A stretch of 6,419 bases of DNA from Sutterella sp. (GTDB taxonomy: Bacteria; Pseudomonadota; Gammaproteobacteria; Burkholderiales; Burkholderiaceae_F). The stretch covers positions 1 through 6,419 of the forward strand of contig DXSO01000100.1 of assembly GCA_019410445.1 (NCBI GenBank), written 5' to 3'. Below the pieces are notes generated by a model. It was not told the DNA's origin. It ran no database searches and saw only the letters and a program-made list of their open reading frames with translations. Below are positions 1 through 6,419 of this stretch, one piece after another (positions within the stretch are counted from its first letter, which is position 1; each line of letters starts with the position of its first letter). The translations under genes were made by a program, and so were the position numbers.

Positions 1-21
1 TGCCAGGCTAATCCATTATGC

Positions 22-55
22 AAAACCCCCGTTGGATTTTTCCTTCGGGGGTTTT
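22..55 (+). terminator. Rho-independent terminator of the upstream transcription unit
   Basis: A perfect 10-bp inverted repeat pairs AAAACCCCCG (22-31) with CGGGGGTTTT (46-55). Inside the loop, GGA (34-36) can also pair with TCC (41-43) around a TTTT tetraloop, with a TT/TT internal bulge. The right arm ends in four T's and is followed by a T-rich stretch. Because the left arm begins with AAAA, the element is symmetrical and could also stop transcription arriving on the - strand. It most likely ends an upstream + strand gene and insulates the sucA operon. Confidence 0.88.
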
Positions 56-192
56 CGCTTTCTCCGTTTTTAATCACGTTTTTCGCCATTTCTCTTCTTG
101 ACTCTGTATTCTTGTGCTTACCGGTTGCTCAGTCATCTCAAAAGAAAGATTTCTGGGCTTTTCGAGGTATTCAATTTACTGAGAATCAAACA
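56..192 (+). promoter_or_regulatory. Leader and probable promoter region of the sucA-sucB-lpdA operon
   Basis: These 137 bases lie between the terminator hairpin and the sucA ATG and must hold the operon promoter if the hairpin is effective. The region is T-rich. The best sigma70-like pair I can see is TCGCCA (83-88) and TATTCT (107-112) with an 18-base spacer, each matching 4 of 6 consensus positions. A better isolated -35, TTGACT (98-103), has no convincing -10 at 16-18 bases. The exact promoter is therefore unresolved. No operator palindrome or riboswitch is evident. Confidence 0.35.
181..185 (+). promoter_or_regulatory. Weak ribosome binding site deciding the sucA start
   Basis: GAGAA lies 7 bases before the ATG at 193. 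It is only a partial Shine-Dalgarno match, but its position, together with family alignment of the protein beginning at this ATG, favours 193 over the in-frame TTG at 112. Confidence 0.5.
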
Positions 193-3051
193 ATGGGCAT
201 CGTAGATCAAGAGGCGACAAGCTGGCTAAGCGGCCCGAATGCCGCTTATATCGAATCGTTTTACGAGAGTTGGCTTAAAGATCCGGCTTCCGTGCCTGAG
301 CAATGGCGTGACTACTTCTCTCAAATGCTGATGCTCGAGGCGGGAGATCCCTCTCGAGAGGCTTTGCACTCAGAAATCGTAACAAGCCTGGCCAATCAGC
401 ATCACACAAATGTTGTGTGTGCCGTCAGCAAGCAGGATGTGGAAGTAGCCAGCAAACAGGTTTTTGTTCAACAGCTTATTGCAGCATATCGTGTCCTAGG
501 AAACAGACGGGCTCAACTGGATCCTTTAAAGCGCCATGAAGCTCCGCTTATTCGTGAGCTGGAACCGTCTTTTTATGGACTTTCCGATGCCGACTTGGAT
601 ACTGAGTTTCACATTACCAATACATATTTCGGCGCGAAAAAAATGCCGCTTAGAACACTGCTGACGGCGTTGCGTGAGACGTATTGCAGTTCAATCGGCG
701 CCGAGTTCATGTATATCTCGGATCCAGAGCAAAAGCGCTGGTGGCAGCAGAAGTTGGAAAAAAGCCGTTCACGCCCTACGTTTACGGCACAAAAACGTCG
801 CGGAATTCTCGAAGGACTGACTGCAGCGGAAGGGTTGGAGCGTTTTCTGCATACGCGCTATGTAGGGCAGAAGCGATTCAGTCTCGAAGGCGGAGAATCA
901 TTCATTACGGCTATGCAGACGGTTGTGACGGAAGCCGCACGCAGTGGCGTGGAAGAATGTGTCATTGGTATGGCGCATCGTGGTCGTCTTAACGTTCTGG
1001 TCAATATTATCGGTAAAAGCCCAAAAGATCTGTTTGCGGAATTTGAGGGAGCAACCGCCAATGATCTGCCTGCAGGCGACGTGAAGTATCACAACGGTTT
1101 TTCTTCCGATTTAATGGTTGATGGCCGGCATATTCATTTAGCTTTGGAGTTCAACCCCTCACACTTGGAGATCGTTGATCCGGTGGTTGTCGGCAGTGTT
1201 CGTGCTCGACAGGATCGTAGGGGAGCCGATGCTTCAGCTCAAAAGACTGTTCTTGGCGTAATGGTGCACGGCGATGCGGCTTTCCCTGGTCAGGGCGTTG
1301 TTATGGAAACGCTGAATTTGGCCGATACCCGCGGGTATGGCACCGGTGGGACGGTGCATATCGTCATCAACAATCAAATCGGTTTTACTACTTCGGATCC
1401 TCGTGACAAGGGCTCTATGACCTACTGTACGGATCCAGCCAAACTCATTGAGGCACCTGTGCTCCATGTCAATGGTGATGATCCGGATGCCGTAGCCCTT
1501 GCTACTGAGTTGGTGTGTGAGTATCAGAGAACCTTCCGCAAGGATGCGGTGCTTGATATTGTTTGTTTCCGCAAACTCGGTCACAACGAGCAAGACACTC
1601 CGGCTGTTACTCAGCCTTTGATGTACCGCGCCATTGGCAAACATCCGGGAACGCGAGCTTTGTATGCCCAGAAGCTTGCAGGGGCAGGAATTGTGTCTTC
1701 TCAGGAAAGCGAAGCCCTCGTTGATGAAGTCAAGACGCGTCTGAAGCAGGGACAATCTCCCTTGCAGCTTAATATTTTGACGGAACGCTATCGTTACCGG
1801 GCAGATTGGACTCGATTTGCCGGCGGGCAGCTTACGACCTCGGTCGACACGCGAGTTCCGACGGCTGAGCTGACGCGGCTGGGAATGTGCATTACTCAAG
1901 TGCCGGATAATTTTGAGCTGCATCCCATTGTTGCCAAAGTGATTGCAGATCGTCGAAAGATGGCTGCGGGCGAGCAAAAAATTGATTGGGGGATGGCAGA
2001 GCACCTTGCATACGCAACGCTGCTGAGCGCCGGTTATGCCGTTCGCATCACAGGTGAAGACAGCGGTCGTGGCACCTTCAGTCACAGACATGCCGTATTG
2101 CACGACCAAAAACGAGAAAAATGGGATGAAGGCGTTTACGTTCCTTTAGAGCATTTAGGTGAAGAAGCGGCTTCATTTACAGTCATCGATTCTGTTCTGA
2201 GCGAAAACGCAGTTTTGGGTTTTGAATACGGTTATGCAACCGCAGCTCCCGATTCACTGGTTTTGTGGGAAGCCCAGTTTGGTGATTTTGCCAACGGCGC
2301 CCAGGTTGTGATTGATCAATTTATCAGCTCAGGCGAAGCCAAGTGGGGGCGTCTGTGCGGATTGGTACTTTTGCTGCCGCACGGCTATGAAGGTCAGGGG
2401 CCTGAACATTCGTCTGCTCGAATCGAACGTTTCCTTCAGTTGTGCGCCTGCGACAATATGCGCGTCGTGCAGCCATCCTGCGCAAGTCAAATGTTTCATT
2501 TGATCCGACTGCAGATGCTTCAAAAGGCGCGAAAACCGTTAGTGGTCTTTACTCCTAAGTCATTGCTGCGCAACAAAGCTGCGGCAAGCGACATGAGTGA
2601 GTTGTCCGAAGGCAGATTCCGCGCGGTGATTGACGACAGTGATGTCGCCGAGCAGGACGTCCGACGCATCGTTTTTTGCTCCGGTCGGGTGTACTACGAT
2701 CTTGTCAAACGCAGAAGCGAAATGAGCCCTCAAAATGCAGGACGTTTTGCTCTCGTGCGTCTCGAGCAGCTTTATCCGTTCCCGCACCAGGACCTTGCGG
2801 CAATTATTGAACGTTATCCAAATGCAGAAGAGGTCACTTGGTGTCAGGATGAGCCTCAGAATCAAGGTGTCTGGGATTATGTGAAGACACGCATTCTGAG
2901 AAATATGCGTGCGGGCATGAAGCTTGCCTACGCCGGCCGCCCCGAAAGTCCTTCCCCGGCAGTTGGCTACAGTGCTCGGCATGCTCAGCAGCTCAAGGAT
3001 TTGCTTGATGCTGCTTATGCGGCTCAAAAAGGTTTTGTGCTGACGGCCTGA
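193..3051 (+). CDS. sucA: 2-oxoglutarate dehydrogenase E1 component (thiamine diphosphate-dependent)
   Basis: The 952-residue product (also called OdhA) is the E1 subunit of the cytoplasmic 2-oxoglutarate dehydrogenase complex. It decarboxylates 2-oxoglutarate on thiamine diphosphate (ThDP) and succinylates the lipoyl group of E2. Visible features, in order: an N-terminal E2-binding segment (about residues 10-45: LSGPNAAYIESFYESWL, then DPASVPEQW); the ThDP domain with MAHRGRLNVL (His262, matching E. coli His260) and KYHNGFSSD (His300, matching E. coli His298); NPSHLEIV (321-328); the cofactor motif HGDAAFPGQG (359-368) ending at NNQIGF (393-398); and LGHNEQDTP. The transketolase-like pyrimidine domain has WGMAEHLAYA from 599, GEDSGRGTFSHRH (621-633), LSEN with Glu671, and LPHGYEGQGPEHSSAR (728-743). 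The C-terminal domain has CQDEPQNQG and GRPESPSPAVGY. Length is close to the family norm (E. coli 933). The start at 193 matches family N-termini; the upstream in-frame TTG would add an unconserved 27-residue tail. It is the first gene of the operon, and no active-site change was seen. Confidence 0.98.
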   Translation: MGIVDQEATSWLSGPNAAYIESFYESWLKDPASVPEQWRDYFSQMLMLEAGDPSREALHSEIVTSLANQHHTNVVCAVSKQDVEVASKQVFVQQLIAAYRVLGNRRAQLDPLKRHEAPLIRELEPSFYGLSDADLDTEFHITNTYFGAKKMPLRTLLTALRETYCSSIGAEFMYISDPEQKRWWQQKLEKSRSRPTFTAQKRRGILEGLTAAEGLERFLHTRYVGQKRFSLEGGESFITAMQTVVTEAARSGVEECVIGMAHRGRLNVLVNIIGKSPKDLFAEFEGATANDLPAGDVKYHNGFSSDLMVDGRHIHLALEFNPSHLEIVDPVVVGSVRARQDRRGADASAQKTVLGVMVHGDAAFPGQGVVMETLNLADTRGYGTGGTVHIVINNQIGFTTSDPRDKGSMTYCTDPAKLIEAPVLHVNGDDPDAVALATELVCEYQRTFRKDAVLDIVCFRKLGHNEQDTPAVTQPLMYRAIGKHPGTRALYAQKLAGAGIVSSQESEALVDEVKTRLKQGQSPLQLNILTERYRYRADWTRFAGGQLTTSVDTRVPTAELTRLGMCITQVPDNFELHPIVAKVIADRRKMAAGEQKIDWGMAEHLAYATLLSAGYAVRITGEDSGRGTFSHRHAVLHDQKREKWDEGVYVPLEHLGEEAASFTVIDSVLSENAVLGFEYGYATAAPDSLVLWEAQFGDFANGAQVVIDQFISSGEAKWGRLCGLVLLLPHGYEGQGPEHSSARIERFLQLCACDNMRVVQPSCASQMFHLIRLQMLQKARKPLVVFTPKSLLRNKAAASDMSELSEGRFRAVIDDSDVAEQDVRRIVFCSGRVYYDLVKRRSEMSPQNAGRFALVRLEQLYPFPHQDLAAIIERYPNAEEVTWCQDEPQNQGVWDYVKTRILRNMRAGMKLAYAGRPESPSPAVGYSARHAQQLKDLLDAAYAAQKGFVLTA

Positions 3052-3095
3052 TATCGGGCATGCGGACAGTTATTCAAAGAGAGGTTTATTAAACT

Positions 3096-4373
3096 ATGAA
3101 CTCCGTGCAAGTCAAAGTTCCGGAATTGTCTGAGTCCGTGAGTGAAGCCACGCTTCTTGAGTGGAAATACAAGCCGGGTGACATCGTCGAGGCCGATGCA
3201 ATTCTGATTGAAATTGAAACGGACAAGGTCGTGTTGGAAGTACCTTCGCCGGCTGCCGGGCAGCTTGCGGAAATTCGTGCTCAGAACGGGCAGACCGTTG
3301 TTTCCGGTGAAGTGATTGCAATCATTGATACGGATGCCTCCGTTAGTCTTTCCGGTGATACTCAAGAGAAATCTTCTGAGACTGCTGAATCGGCCTCGGT
3401 GCGCGTTATGCCTTCGGCGGCAGCCGTCTTGGCAGCGGCAGGTATTGAAGCTCAGACAGTCAGTGGAACGGGTCCCGGCGGACGCATCACCAAGGAGGAT
3501 GCACAGGCGGCGGCACACCAAAGTGAAAAAGCAAAACGTGCTGAGACACCTGCGCAATCCGCTCCACGATCGACAACGGCGTCGGCTCCGTCTCGTTTTG
3601 TGCAAGCAACCGAGGTTTCTCATATTGCAGCGAAAGCACCCGCTCGGGAAAGCGTGCCTGCCGATCCATTTGGCCGCAAAGAGGAACGTGTTCCTATGAC
3701 GCGATTGCGTCGTCGTGTTGCCGAGCGTCTCGTTCAAAGTTTGTCTGGCTCTGCGCAGCTGACCACGTTCAATGAAGTCGATATGAGTGCGGTGATTGCC
3801 TTCCGATCCCGCTATAAGGAAAAGTTTGAACGTCGTCACGGGGTCAAACTCGGCTTCATGTCGTTTTTTGTCAAAGCTGCTGTTTATGCGTTGCAAAAAT
3901 ACCCTGTGCTCAACGCATCGATTGACGGCACCGACATCATCTATCACGGCTATTTCGATATTGGCGTCGCTGTTGGCACGGAACGAGGTTTGGTTGTGCC
4001 GGTTGTGCGCAACGCTGATCAGAAAAGTTTTGCTGAAATCGAACTTGAGATTGCCGACTTTGCCAAGCGGGCTCAGGCTGGAAAACTGTCGATCGAAGAG
4101 CTTTCCGGAGGAACGTTTACCGTCAGTAACGGCGGAGTTTTTGGCTCCATGCTCTCGACTCCGATCATTAATCCCCCTCAGTCGGCAATATTGGGCATTC
4201 ATGCCACACGTGAGCGTCCCGTAGTCGTCAATGGCGAAATCGTTATTCGTCCGATGAACTATCTTGCGCTGTCGTACGATCATCGCTTGATTGACGGCAG
4301 AGAGGCTGTGCTCGGTTTGGGCGCCATGAAGGCTGCGCTTGAGGATCCGGCGGTGATGCTTCTCGATGTTTGA
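3096..4373 (+). CDS. sucB: 2-oxoglutarate dehydrogenase E2, dihydrolipoyllysine succinyltransferase
   Basis: The 425-residue product (also called OdhB) is the core of the complex. It carries the succinyl group on a swinging lipoyl-lysine and transfers it to CoA, giving succinyl-CoA. A single lipoyl domain occupies about residues 3-77, with the lipoylation site Lys44 in IETDKVVLEV. A peripheral subunit-binding domain follows (about 103-138, VMPSAAAVLAAAGI to GTGPGGRITKEDA), then an Ala/Pro/Ser-rich linker to about 195, then the acyltransferase domain from RVPMTRLRRRVAERL. That domain holds FTVSNGGVFGSMLSTPIINP and the active-site motif SYDHRLIDGRE with His396 and Asp400, matching E. coli His375 and Asp379. 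One lipoyl domain and the succinyltransferase-type core fit OdhB rather than pyruvate dehydrogenase AceF. AAAGAGAGG (3076-3084) lies 11 bases before the ATG, slightly far but convincing. The gene starts 44 bases after sucA and stops 27 bases before lpdA. The first helix of the subunit-binding domain lacks the usual Arg/Lys. Confidence 0.97.
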   Translation: MNSVQVKVPELSESVSEATLLEWKYKPGDIVEADAILIEIETDKVVLEVPSPAAGQLAEIRAQNGQTVVSGEVIAIIDTDASVSLSGDTQEKSSETAESASVRVMPSAAAVLAAAGIEAQTVSGTGPGGRITKEDAQAAAHQSEKAKRAETPAQSAPRSTTASAPSRFVQATEVSHIAAKAPARESVPADPFGRKEERVPMTRLRRRVAERLVQSLSGSAQLTTFNEVDMSAVIAFRSRYKEKFERRHGVKLGFMSFFVKAAVYALQKYPVLNASIDGTDIIYHGYFDIGVAVGTERGLVVPVVRNADQKSFAEIELEIADFAKRAQAGKLSIEELSGGTFTVSNGGVFGSMLSTPIINPPQSAILGIHATRERPVVVNGEIVIRPMNYLALSYDHRLIDGREAVLGLGAMKAALEDPAVMLLDV

Positions 4374-4387
4374 TGTTTTAAAGCAGT

Positions 4388-4392
4388 GAGGA
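4388..4392 (+). promoter_or_regulatory. Ribosome binding site deciding the lpdA start
   Basis: GAGGA lies 8 bases before the ATG at 4401. An in-frame GTG at 4386 overlaps this site and has no purine-rich sequence at a suitable distance of its own, so the ATG at 4401 is the likely start. Confidence 0.7.
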
Positions 4393-4400
4393 AAATAGCA

Positions 4401-5840
4401 ATGGATGCGTTTTATGACGTAGCCGTTATCGGCGCCGGTCCTGGTGGGTATGCCGCCGCAGTGCGCTCGGCGCAATTGGGGCTTCGTACGATCTGCTTTG
4501 ATCCTATGCTCAATCCGGATGACGGACAGATCGGAGCGCTTGGAGGCACTTGCGCCAATGTGGGATGTGTTCCGAGCAAGGCGCTTGTGGCGGCAAGTCT
4601 TGCATATGCCGCCTCTAAGTCCGGCTCTGCAGCATTGGGGATTAAAGCTTCTGATCTGCGTCCGGATCTTGATGCTGTTCAGAAACATCGCGCCAAGGCG
4701 GTAAAAGATTCCAATTTGGGCGTTGCCATGCTGTTTAAGAGTGCCCGGGTGAATTTCCAACCGCATCGGGTCGCCTTTGCCGGGAAGGGGCAGAAGGGAT
4801 GGCTGCTGAGTACTGAGGCCGGAGAAGAGGTTGAAGCAGCACACGTGATTGTGGCTTGCGGGACGATTCCTCGTCTGTTGCCTGGGGTTGAATTGGATGA
4901 ACAGACGGTTTGTTCAAACGCGGGGGCGCTGACTTGGAGGAGTGTGCCTCAAACTTTGGGCATTATCGGTGCCGGGGTGGTCGGACTTGAACTTGGTAGT
5001 GTTTGGTCGCGTTTTGGAGCGCAAACCACCATTTTTGATTCGGCAGGCACATTGTTGCCCTTTGCTGGCAAGAATATTTCGGAAGCAGCGGTTAAATTGC
5101 TTGGTCAGCAAGGACTTTGCTTTGAGCTGAATGTTCGAATCACCCATGTGGAAAAAAACGATGCCGGTGTATCCGTTACTTTTGAGCGGGATGGGGCGAG
5201 TTATACGCAAAATTTCGAAAAACTTTTGATTGCAATTGGACGCCAGAGTGCAATCGAAAGCGTTAATCCACAGGCTATCGGTCTGGCTGTGAGTCCCGGA
5301 GGAATGGTTGAAACCGATGATCAATGCCGAACCAATCGGGAAGGTGTCTGGGCCATCGGCGATATCGTCAAAGGGCCGCAGCTGGCGCATAAGGCCTCTG
5401 ATGAGGGGAGAGCTGTAGCCGAGCGTATCGCCGGACGCTGCAGGCCTGCACATGTGAGTCCGATCCCCAGCGTTGTATACACCCATCCGGAGTTTGCCTG
5501 GGTTGGCATGAGCAAGGAAGCCGCTCGGGATAGCGGCATCAGTGTTCGAACAGGCAAGGCTGTATTTGCGTACAACGCTATGGCTAGGGCGAACAATGAA
5601 ACAGACGGCTTTGTGGAGTTGGTTTGTGAAGCCTCCTCCGGACGCCTTCTCGGGGCTCAAGTGGTGGGAGCCGGTGCCGGTGATTTGATCGCATCTTTGA
5701 CCGAAGCGATTGCCTTCGGGGCTACGGATGAAGACCTGACGCTTGTTGTCTGGCCGCATCCTTCAATGGCTGAAACGATCCAGGAGGCCGCGTTCTCCTG
5801 TCTGCGTTCGGCAGAGAAATCCCTACCTGCGATGAAATAG
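4401..5840 (+). CDS. lpdA: Dihydrolipoyl dehydrogenase (E3 component)
   Basis: The 479-residue FAD flavoenzyme (also called OdhL) reoxidises the dihydrolipoyl group of E2 and passes electrons to NAD+. Visible features: an N-terminal FAD Rossmann motif VIGAGPGGYAAA (residues 9-20); the redox disulfide Cys51/Cys56 in GGTCANVGCVPSK (48-60); the NAD-binding motif IIGAGVVGLELG with Gly190, Gly192, Gly195 and Glu197; the second FAD motif WAIGDIVKGPQLAHKA with Asp321; and the C-terminal dimerisation domain with His453 and Glu458 in WPHPSMAE, the catalytic His/Glu of the family. Length fits (E. coli Lpd 474). A roughly 10-residue insertion before the disulfide resembles that of Burkholderiales OdhL proteins. 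Its place 27 bases after sucB makes it the dedicated E3 of this complex, although Lpd is often shared with pyruvate dehydrogenase and the glycine cleavage system. Several motif positions differ from the usual CLNVGCIPSK and HAHPT forms, so it is a divergent member. The stop is TAG, unlike the TGA of the two genes before it. Confidence 0.95.
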   Translation: MDAFYDVAVIGAGPGGYAAAVRSAQLGLRTICFDPMLNPDDGQIGALGGTCANVGCVPSKALVAASLAYAASKSGSAALGIKASDLRPDLDAVQKHRAKAVKDSNLGVAMLFKSARVNFQPHRVAFAGKGQKGWLLSTEAGEEVEAAHVIVACGTIPRLLPGVELDEQTVCSNAGALTWRSVPQTLGIIGAGVVGLELGSVWSRFGAQTTIFDSAGTLLPFAGKNISEAAVKLLGQQGLCFELNVRITHVEKNDAGVSVTFERDGASYTQNFEKLLIAIGRQSAIESVNPQAIGLAVSPGGMVETDDQCRTNREGVWAIGDIVKGPQLAHKASDEGRAVAERIAGRCRPAHVSPIPSVVYTHPEFAWVGMSKEAARDSGISVRTGKAVFAYNAMARANNETDGFVELVCEASSGRLLGAQVVGAGAGDLIASLTEAIAFGATDEDLTLVVWPHPSMAETIQEAAFSCLRSAEKSLPAMK

Positions 5841-5867
5841 GCAAAAGGACTCAGAGGGGATTATTAT
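5838..5867 (+). promoter_or_regulatory. Candidate sigma70 promoter for gltA
   Basis: TATTAT (5862-5867) matches the -10 consensus at 5 of 6 positions. TAGGCA (5838-5843) matches the -35 at 4 of 6 positions, with an 18-base spacer. If real, transcription would start near 5874 and give a leader of roughly 68 bases containing the hairpin at 5883-5909. The -35 overlaps the lpdA stop codon. The match is modest and gltA might instead be read from the upstream operon. Confidence 0.27.
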
Positions 5868-5882
5868 TTCGCCCCGTTGATA

Positions 5883-5909
5883 TGCGGCAAACAGTAAGTG
5901 CTTGTTGCA
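5883..5909 (+). other. Hairpin in the gltA leader
   Basis: TGCGGCAA (5883-5890) can pair over 8 positions with TTGTTGCA (5902-5909) as RNA, using two central G-U pairs and an 11-base loop. It is followed by an A-rich stretch, not a U tract, so it is not an intrinsic terminator of lpdA. It stands 20 bases ahead of the gltA Shine-Dalgarno sequence. Any role, such as mRNA stability or translational control, is inference, and a hairpin of this strength could arise by chance. Confidence 0.3.
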
Positions 5910-5928
5910 GAAATAAAAAAAGCCCAAA

Positions 5929-5935
5929 CGGAGGT
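5929..5935 (+). promoter_or_regulatory. Strong ribosome binding site deciding the GTG start of gltA
   Basis: CGGAGGT is a near-complete Shine-Dalgarno sequence that ends 6 bases before the GTG at 5942. The first in-frame ATG is codon 51, inside the conserved PGFMATASC segment, so the GTG must be the start. A second GTG at 5937 is out of frame. Confidence 0.85.
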
Positions 5936-5941
5936 CGTGTC

Positions 5942-6419
5942 GTGGCTGAAGAAAAGTCCGTAAAGCTCGTGTTTTCCGATGGTACTCCGCAAGTCACTCT
6001 GCCCGTGATTCCCGGATCCGTCGGTCCCGATGTGATCGATATTTCCACTCTGTACAAACAGACGGGCAAGTTCACATACGATCCGGGCTTTATGGCTACG
6101 GCTTCTTGTAAAAGTGCCATCACGTACATTGACGGGGCGGCAGGCAAGCTTCTTTATCGCGGATATCCCATTGAGGAGCTTGCCCGCAACTGCAACTATC
6201 TGGAGGTTTGTTATCTTCTTTTAAACGGAGAGTTGCCCAACGCTCAGCAGAAAGCCGATTTTGAGTACCTGGTGATGCACCATACGCTCATTCACGAGTC
6301 GATGCATCTGTTTCTGCAAGGATTTCGACGAGATGCCCACCCGATGGCCATTCTGACCGGTCTTGTCGGAGCCGTGTCGGCCTTTTATCCCAAAAGCTGC
6401 AATCTGCTTGCCCCAGTAC
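5942..6419 (+). CDS. gltA: Citrate synthase, hexameric type II, N-terminal part (cut by window edge)
   Basis: Citrate synthase condenses acetyl-CoA with oxaloacetate to form citrate, the entry step of the TCA cycle, in the cytoplasm. The 159 visible codons align along their length with the N-terminal part of E. coli GltA. Landmarks are GPDVIDISTLY (28-38), FTYDPGFMATASC (44-56), ITYIDGAAGKLLYRGYPIEELA (60-81), NYLEVCYLLLNGELP (85-99), HTLIHE (114-119) and FRRDAHPMAILTGLVGAVSAFYP (128-150). The beta-strand-rich N-terminal extension marks the hexameric, often NADH-inhibited, Gram-negative type. The catalytic His, His and Asp residues lie beyond the window and cannot be checked. At the position of E. 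coli Arg109, an NADH-site residue, this protein has His113, while the Tyr matching E. coli Tyr145 is kept (Tyr149). It begins at GTG, 101 bases after lpdA on the same strand, after a strong Shine-Dalgarno sequence. The visible part resembles GltA more than the related 2-methylcitrate synthase PrpC. Confidence 0.95.
   Translation, partial: MAEEKSVKLVFSDGTPQVTLPVIPGSVGPDVIDISTLYKQTGKFTYDPGFMATASCKSAITYIDGAAGKLLYRGYPIEELARNCNYLEVCYLLLNGELPNAQQKADFEYLVMHHTLIHESMHLFLQGFRRDAHPMAILTGLVGAVSAFYPKSCNLLAPV

Noticed and set aside
1..11. Possible last codons (Pro-Gly-TAA, 3-11) of an upstream gene.
   Set aside because: The position before a terminator fits, but three codons are too few to assign a gene or frame.
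98..103. TTGACT as the -35 of the sucA promoter.
   Set aside because: No reasonable -10 hexamer occurs 16-18 bases downstream.
112..192. A TTG start at 112 that would extend SucA by 27 residues.
   Set aside because: The extra residues are not family-like, and the ATG at 193 gives the expected N-terminus with a weak but well-placed ribosome binding site.
1234..2109. A 291-codon open frame on the - strand inside sucA.
   Set aside because: It is antisense to the conserved core of E1, has no recognisable domain, and is composed like other antisense shadows.
4386..4400. A GTG start at 4386 for LpdA.
   Set aside because: It overlaps the Shine-Dalgarno sequence of the ATG at 4401 and has no site of its own. 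The ATG start gives the usual short lead-in to the FAD motif.
3024..4844. A 606-codon open frame on the - strand covering sucB and part of lpdA.
   Set aside because: It spans the whole of a certain gene, both flanking junctions and part of the next gene. Its translation is rich in Arg, His, Asn and Cys with no recognisable domain. It is best explained as a codon-bias shadow of sucB and lpdA.
4914..5759. A 281-codon open frame on the - strand inside lpdA.
   Set aside because: It lies opposite conserved Lpd motifs and its translation shows no family resemblance.
5856..5875. GGGG/CCCC inverted repeat after lpdA as a terminator.
   Set aside because: The stem has only 4 bp, the loop is 12 bases, and no T tract follows.
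528..6020. Six GGATCC palindromes, more than the one or two expected by chance.
   Set aside because: Several come from Asp-Pro codons (GAT-CCN) in coding sequence. They are scattered with no spacing pattern and are not evidence of a functional repeat.

Overview
The window carries central carbon metabolism genes, all on the + strand. Three complete genes encode the 2-oxoglutarate dehydrogenase complex: sucA/odhA (E1), sucB/odhB (E2) and lpdA/odhL (E3). They are followed by the first 159 codons of gltA (citrate synthase), which runs off the right edge. The adjacent E1-E2-E3 order, an Lpd with an insertion before its redox disulfide, and the style of the E1, E2 and GltA proteins point to a betaproteobacterium of the order Burkholderiales. 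The moderate GC content (about half, judged by eye) and the divergence of some proteins from Burkholderia-type sequences would suit a Sutterellaceae-like lineage, but that placement is inference.

Layout: bases 1-21 may hold the last codons of an upstream gene. Bases 22-55 form a strong symmetrical hairpin terminator that separates the cluster from whatever lies upstream. Bases 56-192 are the leader and probable promoter region of sucA. sucA (193-3051), sucB (3096-4373) and lpdA (4401-5840) are separated by only 44 and 27 bases, each with its own ribosome binding site, and no terminator lies between them, so they look like one operon. The 101-base gap 5841-5941 holds a candidate promoter, a G-U-containing hairpin and a strong Shine-Dalgarno sequence in front of a GTG start for gltA. 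gltA may therefore be transcribed both by read-through and from its own promoter.

Function: citrate synthase brings acetyl-CoA and oxaloacetate into the TCA cycle. The E1/E2/E3 complex oxidatively decarboxylates 2-oxoglutarate to succinyl-CoA, making NADH. Catalytic residues are intact in the three complete enzymes; those of GltA lie beyond the window. Curiosities are mild: an E3 with divergent motifs around its disulfide and catalytic His, a substituted residue in the NADH-inhibition region of GltA, and the linkage of gltA to the odh genes. I found no mobile element, CRISPR array, RNA gene or undescribed system; this is essentially a housekeeping region.
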